Positions 54,101 through 64,000 of a stretch of 64,000 bases of DNA are shown piece by piece. Origin of the DNA: Klebsormidium nitens (taxonomy: Eukaryota > Streptophyta > Klebsormidiophyceae > Klebsormidiales > Klebsormidiaceae); assembly GCA_000708835.1 (NCBI GenBank), contig DF236992.1, forward strand, positions 142,513 to 206,512, read 5' to 3'. The position numbers and the translations under genes are program-made. The notes below the pieces were generated by a model. That model was not told the origin of the DNA, ran no database searches, and saw nothing but the letters and a program-made list of their open reading frames with translations. Each line of letters begins with the position of its first letter. The first letter of the stretch is position 1.

Positions 54101-55690
54101 CCGGGCTGACGTGCTCGGGTTGAACAGCGCATCCACGATGAAGGCGAAGACTCCAGAGCCTTCCACGTGCCACGAGATGGTTCGACCCCCGGGGATGCTC
54201 GTTTGAGTGACGGTGCCTGCAAGGGAGACGCAATGGGTTCGAGCCGCTAACCCAAGATTTGCAGCTTGATTACTCCCTTTCGCTCATCCGGTGTACAGCT
54301 TTTTGCATGCAGAATTGACAGGACCTTTCCTCAAATTTCAGTCTGTCTCAACGTTTAAACAGGGGTACCCTGACCAGCTCTCGGGACCCAGCTCGTTTCA
54401 CAGGACCACCCGTGCCGAAACCGTTTTGGGAAATTGATGGTGGCTCTGAGGTGCTCATGCAAGCTTTGAAGCCGACTTTGTAAGATCGTCTGCCTTCACG
54501 TTTTTGGCGGCAATCCTGTAAGTGCAATGAAAGAGCTTGCCCAAAAATTGCTTGCAGGAGATAGGCACGTGGCGCCTAGTCATGACAAAAGGCGGCTCGA
54601 TATTGCTCGATAGTGTTAGCCTGTTTCTTTTGAGCCCCTGTTTGATCAACCAGTCCTCTCAGGAAGGACACATTTTTGGAGCTCACCGTTAACTCTAGGA
54701 TTGTAGACATCGGTGGTGGTGTTCAGCGGCTCGCCCCCGCAGGTGTTGATGGCCACGTACAAAGTCGTGGTGTCAAACCCAGCAAGGTAGCTAGCTTGTC
54801 TGGCCTCGATTCCTGTAGGATTGGAAAGCCCAAGGTTTGTGTAATGGAAAACACAGGAAGCAGTCTGAGGTCCGGTGAATGAGATGTCATGCTTAAAAGC
54901 CTTTCTGTAGATTGCTTCAAACAGGAGCTGTGGAGGGCCCAGCTGATATTTTGCAAGGCCAGCTCAAAAGAGGGTGTTCAAATGTTATTGCATCATTGAG
55001 CTCCATTTTGAGCCAACTGGACCCCTTCCGAGCTTGTTCTCAACCGTTAACAAGCATTTAGTACCAGCTCAATTGTGGTAGAGTGTCCAGAATAGTCCGT
55101 ATCTTTAGCCCTCAAAAGAAGCAAGAGAGGAGACAAGGCCAGAAGTTGCCAGTTTATGTGCTTCTGTGACTGCTGCCTTGGCAAAGTGACCTTCTGGACT
55201 CTCTGCGGTTGACATCTCCCAAGCCGCGCAATCATTCAGCAAGCTATAGGTGAAAGGTAGCAGCTGTCTTCCAAACAAACTCTACCAAGGCATGCAAGCT
55301 TGTCTGCACAGTTGACGTTGTCCCTGTCTTCCATTCTGCCATACCGGGCCTGCTGGCCTGCTCACGACGTGGCCAGCATGACGACCGACAAAAGAGCAGC
55401 AACAAGGAAGCCTAAAGGAAGGACACGTGTCCTGCTGACCAGCCCGAGCGCTCACCCTGCTCCACACAGAATTCAATGAGGTAGTCACTCACAACAGGCG
55501 CCGGCGTCGGCACCTGCATCAGCTTACGGTGGGTGCTTTGGGAGGGCTGAGCTGACCCAAGCGCATTTCGCGAGCCCCAAACCCGCGAGTCGGAGGTGAT
55601 TGTGTGAAGCCCTGCAGCCGTCATGACGTCAGCAAGGAGGAGGAAGGCGGCTAGAGCGACCGACATCGTTGACACCAATGTGGCGGCCAT
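51109..55690 (-). CDS. Unrecognised secreted protein with Thr/Pro-rich stalk and Cys-rich tail
   Basis: Eight minus-strand exons: 55456-55690, 54687-54812, 54011-54216, 53519-53597, 52984-53129, 52465-52599, 51598-51777 and 51109-51192. They join in phase to 396 aa and all have GT-AG borders. The chosen ATG (55690) starts a clear signal peptide (M-A-A-T-L-V-S-T-M-S-V then A-L-A-A-F-L-L-L); the frame stays open to an ATG at 55915, which would bury that peptide and is less likely. The body contains A-F-I-V-D-A-L-F-N-P-S-T-S, D-V-D-N-F-F-L-G-T and F-V-W-D-Y-S-F-S-V-T. The exon at 51598-51777 is a Thr/Pro stalk with T-P-T-P and P-P-T-G-T-P units and then V-C-D-A-S-S. The last exon is Cys-rich (V-C-C-A-G-G-C-P). 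I do not recognise the family. Extracellular matrix or cell-wall location is inferred. Confidence 0.75.
53458..53487. repeat. 10-bp inverted repeat around a G-box, inside an intron
   Basis: aaggctgcca (53458-53467) and tggcagcctt (53478-53487) are exact reverse complements flanking cgtgtccctt. The left junction forms CACGTG (53466-53471). It lies in intron 4 of the minus-strand secreted-protein gene. It may be an intronic hairpin or chance; there is no other evidence of function. Confidence 0.6.
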
Positions 55691-57682
55691 ACTTGGAGAA
55701 TGGACTTGCCAAGAAGCTGGATGAGGAATGGTGAATGCGTTTGACGACGGAGAGCCTTGGTATGAGGCGCCACGGCGGTCCGCACTTGCTGGAGGCTTGC
55801 TGGAAGGAGGCTGGAAGTGCTGCAAGCTGTTGGCCCTAGCACTCATATGAGTCGTTTCAAGTACCTGAAAATCATTACGGCAGGCAAGCCCAGGCAAGGA
55901 GCTTGCAATGTGCATGGGAAGGGGCTTGCGTGCCCTTGCGTGGCTCTTTGAAGTTCGAAGAGTGAGCTAGCTAGCTGTAGCTGGGCTTGATGAACCAGCA
56001 AGATATGGCATGCTTATGTTTAGGAACTAATAGGAAGTTGCCAATGCCAAAAAAGCAGGTGCATAATGCATTTTCGTTGTCGAGTCAGGATATGACTCAG
56101 GAGTCGGGAGCCAAAAATGCGGAATATCGTACCTACTGTAGCGGCCCAGTCTAGATTCCGGTGTGATACGTATTACCCATGCACGAGTCACGAGTCACGA
56201 CTGTACGACAGCCTTCGACAAAGGCGTTGGTTCGAACCTGCCGCCGGCTGAACCCTTCAAACCCGGTTGATCCGGTCGGCTTGTTTTTCAATGGGTCTTG
56301 AATGTTGACTCTTTACAGCCATTTGGCCAGCGCAAAGTCCCTCGGGCCTCGGTAGGCTCGGCTGGTTCGCAGTATCGTCAGTTGACCGTTTTGTCGGACG
56401 CGTCTGGATATTTGCACTCGGCTGCGTAACTCGCTCGTGTCGAACACCGGCTGACGAGGCTGGTGGTGCGGTGTACCTGCTCTGATCCTCAGAGGTGGTG
56501 CTCGCTGCATAATCCTGTCTGGCATAAACTTCTTGTCCCCTAGAATGTTCAGATAAATATGTGCATCGGACGGTTCAGAACCAGAGGAAGTGACATCGAC
56601 GGTCACTTCCGCTGAATCCCCGGGCACTTTCAGCGGTTGCCCAAGACTGACAAAGTGCTCAGTAAAACCAAAGTCCCGGAAGTCAAGGCCTAAACCGGAA
56701 CACCTACAGCCAGTAATTTGAAGCAGAAGACTGCCGCAATGGCTGCCTTGTGCTCAGGGCTTGAGGAGGCAGGGACGGGCTGTGGGGGGAGAGTAGAAGG
56801 TCTTTCTCCACAAACTTTGCATTTCAGCAAGCTAGGATTGCTTTTTGTAGAGCAGTCTTGCCGTTGAGATTGCAAAATTTGATGTATAGTTGCCCCGGCG
56901 ACTTTCAACAAAACCTCCATTGCGCCTCCGAGGCTCCTTTTAGGGTTGAAAGGCACATTTTGGATTTGGGGGGAGAATGTGCATCAAATTTACCTTTGAA
57001 AGCAGCTGGTATTCAATTTATAGGTTGCACATAGCTTCAGGTTGCCGTTGGGTTTGAGAAATTTTGGTCATGGGTGCTGCTCCCAGCTCATTTCAGCCAT
57101 GTCGGCAGCCATGGCGGCCAGTCTGAGGTGCTGGGCAAAATAACAATTTTGGACTTCACCACTTTCGGGCGCTGTCCCTCCTTTCTGCGACCTTTAGGCG
57201 GGGGATGGACTCAGCCTTCTGTTCAGCAAAGGCAATCGGCGTACCGTCCGATCTTAGAAAATAGAACGATTTCAACCGTTGGATGCCCGGACTGCGCCCG
57301 GTACGCCAAAAATTACTTAACCAGGCCAGCGGACGGAGATTCATGCCAGACAGGATAATGCAAAGCGGACAACTGACTCCTGAGTAAGTAGTTCGGGAAT
57401 CTTCTTGGGAATCTTTGTAAAGCCTTCTGGGAATCTTGCTTCACTGATGTCAACAGACTGACAGACTGACACTCAACACTCTCATGCATGAAGAAGCGCA
57501 TGATTCATGAACAGGTTACCGAAGGCGCGAGGATCCAAGTTGGACTCTCTGACTCTTCCAACTCATGCTCTCATGCAAGGGATCATCCACCTTCGTCAGC
57601 CTTGACCATATATCCATATACCGTCACAACAGTCACTAGGACTAGAGGACTGGCATACTGCCATTGTCCAGCTGAGTGACCT
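55691..57682. other. Upstream region of the secreted-protein gene, no further gene recognised
   Basis: Contains the 5' region of the minus-strand secreted-protein gene. Two short minus-strand frames (56313-56627, 104 codons; 56690-56956, 88 codons) lie near each other and could be fragments of one decayed gene, but neither shows a domain I recognise and no splice junction joins them convincingly. Confidence 0.4.
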
Positions 57683-57690
57683 AGCTATTC

Positions 57691-58218
57691 CCCGGGGTGG
57701 CAACTCCTGTTTTAAAACAAGGTATGTTTTAACGTTCCTATTGTCCAAAACGGCAACGTGCAAATCTGCATTTGTGTTTTATCTGCAATAGCTCGATTGG
57801 GTTCGTCACGAGGAGCCTAAAACACCCCTTGTTTTGGAAAATGGACCCCCCCCTTCATTTTTAAAACGCTTTCCGAACGCTTTAAAACGGTTAAAACAAG
57901 GGCAGGTTATCGTCGTGCAAGAATAGGCTTTCATTTTCATGTTTTAAAAACAGAATATCATTCAAAACGTTTGAAGACTCCCCTATCCTGCCAAAAACCA
58001 CATGTTTTCTTCCAAATCTATCAAAATGTCAAAATGATACAAGTTTGAGCACCATATTCGCGAGCAAGTGTGTTTCCACCATAAAAACATGAAAAGAAAC
58101 AAGGCATAGCGGAGTTGATGATGACGTTTTAAAACATTTTAAAAATAGCCCAAGGAAGAGAATCCGGTTGTTTTACTTTGACCATGACATGTTTTAAAAC
58201 GGGAGTTGCCACCCCGTG
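57691..58218. mobile_element. Non-autonomous hAT-like MITE
   Basis: Terminal inverted repeats: the left end is CCCGGGGTGGCAACTCC at 57691-57707 and the right end, read in reverse complement, is CACGGGGTGGCAACTCC at 58202-58218. Both continue into (t/c)gttttaaaaca. The element is flanked by identical 8-bp direct repeats agctattc at 57683-57690 and 58219-58226, a target-site duplication. The 8-bp duplication and GGGGTGGCAA-type termini fit the hAT superfamily. The 528-bp interior has no transposase frame but carries many copies of the palindromic word gttttaaaac and its halves, typical of subterminal binding-site clusters. Confidence 0.88.
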
Positions 58219-59063
58219 AGCTATTCCAGCAAAAGGTAAAGCAACCTCAGTTGTTGTGTCGGGCACAATCCGAAGCTCGCAGCTTGACAAATCAACATTG
58301 GCAGAGGCACAAGCATTAAAGTCACATGGCACCAATTTCTTTGCGTGATACCTATGCAAGAATAAGTTCCCCAAACAGGCATACATTGCATGAACACATG
58401 TATGTGCACCCAGTAGTATGTGCAATATTGCTAGTTGCTCGCGCACTCAGTCGGGATGATACGGGTCTCACCGTCCGGTATGGAAAAGAGACCATCACAA
58501 GTATCACATGGTCGACTTGGTCGCGCCCTGGTCGCGCGTAGCGTCCGATTGACTGGGGCCTTGGTGCGCAACAGTAGAATTGTGTGACTACTATGATACC
58601 AATACAAAAGCCGGTTCATTGTAAAAGTAGCGGTGATTTTTGTACTACCGTATTCTACCATCTTCTTTGCGGCGCTATGCAAGCTTAGCACTGATGCTAG
58701 CGGCTGAGGCGGCCCATTTGTCATGTGACGACTAAAATTCGGATCAAGGTCACTTATGTTGGTATATCCAAAAATTATGCGGTGCGGCATCATTCACACT
58801 TGTCACACGCGCTCATGCCATTGCCAGGGTCTCGAATCAACAATGCTCGGCCGGTAGCCCCGTTGAACGTACCGGGAACTTATGCAAAGGGCCCATGCCC
58901 ATGCGGGCCGTGTCGAGTCCGGATAATTTAAACGTAATAACGTAGGGCGAACTTGTATGATTGAATTTTAACTCGGTTTGGAAGTAGAAAACTCGTAAAA
59001 TACTAAGCTTTCAAGCATGTTGCGGCGCAGATCATTCAAAGTCGGCGGCCAGCCGCAATAGTC
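58219..59063. other. Intergenic, no gene recognised
   Basis: No gene or RNA seen between the MITE and the tandem repeats next to the tRNA gene. Open frames are short and on both strands. Confidence 0.45.
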
Positions 59064-59275
59064 TCAAAAAAGGTGGGTGGGCGGGGAACAACATTTGCAT
59101 TTCTGTTCCACCCTGGAAGTGAGGTGTCTCAAAAAAGGTGGGTGGGCGGGGGACAACATTTGCATTTCTGTTCCACCCTGGAAGTGAGGTGTTCTAGCAG
59201 GAGAGTCTGCACATGTGTGTTACTGAGTGTATGGAGCTCACTGTCGAAAAAGGAGGGTGGACGGGGAACAACATT
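59064..59275. repeat. 66-bp tandem repeat next to the tRNA 3' end
   Basis: Two nearly identical 66-bp units (59064-59129 and 59130-59195) begin ctcaaaaaaggtgggtgg and end ccctggaagtgaggtgt. A partial third copy (59243-59275, tcgaaaaaggagggtggacg then gggaacaacatt) abuts the tRNA 3' end. On the minus strand each unit carries a T-run, the form of a Pol III terminator. Confidence 0.85.
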
Positions 59276-59278
59276 ACG

Positions 59279-59360
59279 CGTAATCGGCAGGATTCGAACC
59301 TGCGCAGGCAGAGCCTACTAGATTTCTAGTCTAGCCCCTTAACCGCTCGGGCACGATTAC
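59279..59360 (-). tRNA. tRNA-Ser (AGA anticodon)
   Basis: An 82-nt class II tRNA on the minus strand. The acceptor stem GTAATCG pairs with CGATTAC and is followed by discriminator G. The D-arm region reads CCCGAGCGGTTAAGGGG. The anticodon arm TAGACTAGAAATCTA holds AGA. A long variable arm (TAGGCTCTGCCTG) fits serine, and the T-arm is GCAGGTTCGAATCCTGC. There is no intron. The A-box and B-box (GGTTCGAATCC) internal promoters are present. A T5 run downstream (about 59246-59250 on the complement) can terminate Pol III. Confidence 0.95.
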
Positions 59361-60202
59361 CCGGGGAATGGCTGAATCGAGCTTGTATGGTATATGTACT
59401 TATCAATTTTCTGGACAGTGTCAAACCGCTTTGTTCTCTGCCTCCCAGAAAGTTCATGGAGACCGGGGGGCTGCCGCCCCCCGAGCCCCCCCGCTTCTCG
59501 GATCTCCCTCTGCGAGCCCCTGTCGTGCCATTCCCCGGTCTCGCGAGTGTACGGTCGGCACCGTGAGGGACTTCCACAAATCGACCGGCCGGGCGCCCTC
59601 GCCGGGCGTGACATGTTGACACTGTTTTGCTGACTGTCTAACCCCTAGCTGCACATGCATACCACGATTGTCCGAGCTGGCACTTTCAGTTCTAGACGAA
59701 TCAAAAGGCTCCATTGAGTCGGCTTTTGCCACGCGTCAGCCAGTGATAGCTGGGTGGCGGCTGCCACTTGGTGCCACTTGTCTCCATCCAATGTGTCCTT
59801 GAACACTGCCACCGCATTGCTGGCGAAGGCCTGTGCCGATGGCGCCTGTGTGTGTCAACCTGCTTGCGAAGCACGGGTCTGAATTCGACGGGCAGCGTGC
59901 TCCGCGGCACGCTCAAGTCTGATTCACTCTGCAGTTCTGAAAATTGGAATCTGGACAGAGAAAGTTGCGAACTGAGCTTCATTCGTCTCCTACTGAGCTG
60001 AGTCCTAGGTAGCCCTCAACCGTACCTGAGACAATCCTAACAAATCCAGAAAGTGATCTGTGAAGACAGGAAAAGCAAAGCGCTTGCTTCAGCCATTGCT
60101 AATCGATCCTGTGTGGTTGTGGAGTCCAATCTTTGAAAACTTCATCAGAGAACCCGACAGACGCCGTTCCGAAAAAGTAGAACGTAAGATTGTGCAGCAA
60201 CA
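59361..60202. other. Intergenic, upstream of the LEA-like gene
   Basis: Contains the presumed promoter and 5' UTR of the LEA-like gene. A G/C-homopolymer-rich block lies at 59460-59490. No gene is supported. Confidence 0.45.
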
Positions 60203-63200
60203 ATGGCGGATCATCGTGGGCAGATCATGAAAGAGTCGGCACTTGATTCGCCGGGACTGCTCGGTCACAGGGGAGAAGCACACGATGAGCAGTCTCATGA
60301 CAGTGACAAGCAGGTATGTTTGTGTATCCGTCTCTTGCTTGCTCCTATGTCTAGTCAAGATTGTTGAAGTCTCATTGTAGCGGTGGTTGTGCCATCTCTG
60401 TAGTATTCTCGAGGTGACCAGCGTTTTGCATCTTAAGGGCTTGCTTTTTTAGGACTTGGTTTACTGAGGTTCAAACATGTCAATTTGCATGCAATGTCGA
60501 ATGCAATGGAAAGATTGAAATGCCTGGTGCTTTGCAGCGGTTGACTGAGGACAACTGTTGGGAGCAGTAGGGAGTTAGGGAACTACAAATTACTGTTGTC
60601 CTCCTCCAATTGCGCTTTTCTGCATGCAGAACCTTACCAGCAAAATGAAGACAGGCTTCAGCAAGTTGAAAGCAAAGTTCACTCATTCAAGTCACGACAA
60701 CACTGATACCACCATGGAAACATCAGGCCAGTCAACCCCTACTGGTGAGTTATGCAATTCAACCTTACCAACCAACGAGCCAGGGAAGGGACACACGTCT
60801 ATTGTTTGGCAGATCAAGGAAGGGCAAACGCGTTGGTCTTCAAAATCGTTGCATGCAAGTGTTGGTGTGGCTTATTATGGGGTTTCTGCATTTGTACCCT
60901 GCTCTCAAAGTATCTAATCATTGATGATCTAGGAGAGGCAATGCAAATTAAACTCGCAAGTCTGAGGTTTGTCAGCCAAATCTCCTATTGCACTTTTGAA
61001 ACTTGTCGATCCCTGTTTCCTGCAGGAACAGAGGTTCTTGGCAGCAGGACTGTTCCAGGGACTGAACAGTCGCTCCCTGAGTACTCCACGAAGATGCCGA
61101 CTTCTACTCCTATGGTGGCCACCGGGCACACGGGGAGCACCTACTCAGGAGGTGAGGAGCTTTTGGCTCTACCCTTGCGCAAAGAGGTGCAAGCTGCAAA
61201 AGCTTTGGAGTCAAGTTTCGACAACCTGTAATGTCTACCATCATGAGATTTTCTACACAATGGATATGCACACAAGCTTAACAAAAGAGGTACTGTGGCA
61301 TGATAAGCATTTGAACTTGCTTTCACATCTTTCATTGTACGGTCATCAAGACCTTTTTCCATACCTGTTGAAAGCTCTGCGTCACACTTCTTTGCAGTGC
61401 ATCATCATGATTATAATGCCTTCTTTTGCAGCTGGAGGCCTTGGCACCACCCCCCCAATTGTGAACAGCAGGGAGCAGGTCTCCACTGTGTCCACGCCAT
61501 CTGCCACTGGCTACTCCACTGGCACCGCTCAGGCTGCTCCTTTCTACGGGCAGTCTGACTCGAGTGCCTTTGGAACTGTCGGTTCTGTGGACAAGGCCAA
61601 GGATGTCTCAGATTTGACAGCAGCTCGTGCGACTGGAGGACACTTTGCTGGTGAGTTGTGCTTATCTGCACTCCTTTCAAGTACGGGCCTCGATTATCAT
61701 CAGTGCTGCATTCCACAGTTTCATTGATACACTTGAAGGCTTTGTTCCAAACCACTTGCTGCTCGAAAGTTTGTGTTCCTTGTGATGATTTTTTGCTGAG
61801 ATTCCTTGCTGGTTTGCTTGTTGTTTCACCTTGTCCTTATGAGAATACTTGATTCTCCTACCAGGTGGTATGACCTCAGGACAATCTGTGTTTGAGAAGA
61901 ACACGCTCGGTGCTGGATACGGTGGTCCTGCAACTGGTGAGTGCCAAGGCAGATCCTCATTCCTCGGAATGCTAAAAACGGGACATGAGATTCTGGTTTC
62001 TGGAGTAAACCTCTTTCTTCTTTGGAATTGCGTGCGACATCACCTGATCAAAAAGGTGGTTTGCCTGAATTGTTAGACTGAAGGAGCTGGAACACTTGTT
62101 CATGTTGAATATGTTTGTCTTTTGAGCATTCTCCATCCGAGTTGATAGTCAGTTGCCTTCGTGTTATTTTTAGAACCTGTCCGAGTTGATAGTCAGCTGC
62201 CTCTGCGTTACTTTTGAAACACATGGTTTCGATTCGTTCACGTCACTTTTCTTAGTTCTTGTACTTCTCTGAAGTGCGGGATGGAAATCTAATGAACTGC
62301 TGCTTTTGGAGCAGGCGGCGCTCATTCCAACGATTCCGTCTTCGAGAAGTCCCTATACAGCAAGGATGAGTCAGGTAAGGAGGAAGTTGTGTCTATTCAA
62401 TTGTATGTACTGTAGCATGTATAGAATTTGATCGTGCTAAGACAGGTTTGAAATCCATTTAGCATCTACTGTGCTAATCTCGAATTTCCACCTAGGCTGT
62501 TAGGTGTTTCCAGATTGCTTCAATGTATCCATGCTAAGTCCTGCGGCAAGCGTTGAAAATTCTGATGCCCCTAGCACTTTCTCTGCCTCGACAGTAATTC
62601 GTTTTTCATCTGCAACGCTTTCTGAAATCCTCTGTAACGCTTTTGCTTTTTGTATTTTGTTGGTCTACTTCGTTCAGATTTTCTTCCATCGATTGGAAAC
62701 AGTTTCCAGATGTTAACACTGGTTCTTTTCCAGTCCTTGCAGCCCCGAGGACTGCTGCCGACAGCTATTCCTCTGGATCCAGCTCCGCCTACAACAAAAC
62801 CGCAGACACTGCTTCTGACCTGAGCTATCAGGCCCGCGACACGGCGGCTGCCACTTACGATCGTTCTGCTCAAGCCGCCTCCGACTCCTACCAGAAGGCT
62901 GCTGACACCGCCTCTGATGTCAGCGCGCGCGCCGGCGAGACTGCATCCACTGCCTACAACAAGACTGCCCAGGCCGCTTCGGACACTGGGGCGTACGCTT
63001 CGGACACCACCAAGTCTGCGTACAACAAAACCGCCCAGGCTGCGTCCGAAACCGGGGCGTACGCTTCGGACACCACCAAGTCTGCATACGACAAAACCGC
63101 CCAGGCTGCGTCCGACACCGGGGCGTACGCTCAAGACACCGCCAGAACGGCTTACGACAAGACCGCCCAGGCTGCGTCCGAAACCGGGGCGTATGCTTCC

Positions 63201-64000
63201 GACACCGCCAAGTCTGCTTACGACAAGACCGCCCAGGCTGCTTCCGACACCGCCGCCTACACGTCAGACACCGCCAAGTCTGCTTACGACAAAACCGCCC
63301 AGACTGCGTCGGACACCGGGGCGTACGCTCAGGACACCGCCAAGTCTGCTTACGACAAGACCGCCCAGGTTGCTTCGGACACTGGGGCGTACGCGTCAGA
63401 CACCGCCAGGTCTGCTTACGACAAGAGCGCCCAGGTCGCTTCCGACACTGGGGCGTATGCTCAGGACACTGCCATGTCTGCTTATGACAAGACCGCCCAG
63501 GTCGCTTCCGACACGGCTGCTTACACCTCGGACGTTGCCAAGTCTGCTTACGACAAGACCGCCCAGGTCGCTTCGGACGCTGGGGCTTACACTGCCGACA
63601 CGGCGCGGGCCGCTTACGACAAGACCGCCCAGGCTGCTTCCGACGCCGCTGCCTACGCCTCCGACACTTCCCGGGCAACTTACGACCGGGCGGCGGAGAC
63701 GGCGGAGCCGTACAAGCAGAGCGCGGTGGATTCGCTGAACCAGACCAAGGAGACGGCCATTGACAAGACGGAGCAGACCACCGGGGCGTCCGACCTGCGG
63801 AGCGAGCAGAAGCCTCTGACGACCAAGGCGTACGAAGTCGTGACTGGGGCGGCGGGCGCGGTTGCCGGCGCTGCTGCAGCCACTGCGGAAGCCGCCGGGA
63901 ACGCTGCCTCGTCTGTTGCTGCGCGCGCCCAGCCTCATGTGGAGGCGGCGAAGGAGTCGGCGATTGACACGACGGAGCAGACCACCGGAGCCTCGGACCT
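60203..64000 (+). CDS. Group-3-LEA-like repeat protein, truncated by the window end
   Basis: Probably an intrinsically disordered stress or desiccation protein of LEA group 3 type that forms amphipathic helices on drying and protects membranes or proteins; function is inferred from the repeat. Exons: 60203-60313, 60630-60744, 61026-61151, 61432-61650, 61865-61936, 62315-62374 and 62734 to past 64000. About 656 residues lie in the window with no stop. The N-terminal half is Ser/Thr/Gly-rich, with no signal peptide. Exon 7 carries about a dozen 22-residue units (two 11-mers) of the form S-A-Y-D-K-T-A-Q-A-A-S then D-T-G-A-Y-A-S-D-T-A-K. After the array the block A-I-D-K-T-E-Q-T-T-G-A-S-D-L recurs about 60 residues later. 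Exons 3-6 all have phase 1 at both ends. The start is the first ATG before a good donor and could be wrong. Confidence 0.82.
62133..62220. repeat. Short tandem duplication in LEA-like intron 5
   Basis: tccgagttgatagtcagttg and tccgagttgatagtcagctg occur about 43 bp apart, followed by similar tgcct...cgttattttt and cgttactttt tails. Intronic. Confidence 0.75.
62953..63700 (+). repeat. 66-bp coding tandem array in the LEA-like gene
   Basis: About eleven to twelve consecutive 66-bp units, each starting near tac(a/g)acaa(g/a)ac(c/t)gcccag at 62953, 63019, 63085, 63151, 63217, 63283, 63349, 63415, 63481, 63547 and 63613, with a degenerate unit at 63679. The spacing is exactly 66 bp throughout, so the array is in frame. 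Neighbouring units are very alike, suggesting recent expansion or homogenisation. Confidence 0.9.

Noticed and set aside
56220-56280. Possible tRNA T-arm (ggttcgaacctgcc)
   Set aside because: No matching acceptor stem, D-arm or anticodon arm on either strand.
59456-59600. Possible snRNA or rRNA fragment (gcttctcggatct string, GC-rich)
   Set aside because: Only a short chance resemblance to U2-like sequence; no Sm site, fold or flanking promoter that I can see.
62571-63938. Long open frames (180-273 codons) in other frames and on the minus strand over the LEA array
   Set aside because: A 66-bp in-frame repeat without stops in several frames produces them automatically. Only the frame spliced from exon 6 continues a consistent protein.

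Overview
The window is nuclear DNA from an intron-rich green-lineage eukaryote. It carries a plant-type ascorbate peroxidase, a phi-class glutathione transferase, a eukaryotic Kdo transferase (KDTA), a desiccation-type LEA-like repeat protein and a eukaryotic tRNA-Ser, all with spliceosomal GT-AG introns. The gene set, moderate GC content and intron size suggest an early-diverging streptophyte, possibly a charophyte alga such as Klebsormidium. That assignment is inference. I rebuilt gene structures by hand from reading frame, splice phase and family conservation.

Layout: 1-5200 is mostly non-coding apart from one Ser/Thr-Pro-rich repeat ORF (1304-2524, minus). Ascorbate peroxidase (5203-7267) and a phi GST (7520-9468) follow in tandem on the minus strand. 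Next comes a decayed inverted copy of the 3' end of RTEL1 (about 11300-12720, minus). KDTA (14182-19795, plus, 10 exons, 433 aa) is followed by a tandem pseudogene copy of its exons 7-8 (about 20600-22200). A secreted acetamidase/formamidase-family enzyme with an Ala/Pro-rich N-terminal domain spans 23829-31251 (plus, 15 exons, 651 aa). EXOSC8/RRP43 (33175-36840, minus, 8 exons, 305 aa) and RTEL1 (37355-49838, plus, 15 exons, 1301 aa) are divergent across a 514-bp interval. A secreted Thr/Pro- and Cys-rich protein that I do not recognise occupies 51109-55690 (minus, 8 exons, 396 aa). A 528-bp hAT-like MITE (57691-58218), tRNA-Ser(AGA) (59279-59360, minus) and the 5' part of a group-3-LEA-like gene (60203 to the window end) complete the window.

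The genes do not form one pathway. Themes are redox and detoxification (APX, GST), nucleic-acid maintenance (EXOSC8, RTEL1), organelle lipid glycosylation (KDTA) and possibly stress tolerance and the cell surface (LEA-like, secreted proteins).

The most striking structural feature is that many introns, above all in RTEL1, contain degenerate tandem copies of the adjoining exon edge including its splice site. Examples are four decoy copies before exon 6, about five before exon 7 and three after it, and two after exon 10. The same is seen once in the formamidase gene. This suggests that introns here grow by local tandem duplication across splice junctions. Two truncated gene duplicates (RTEL1 and KDTA) and a MITE show further duplication and decay.
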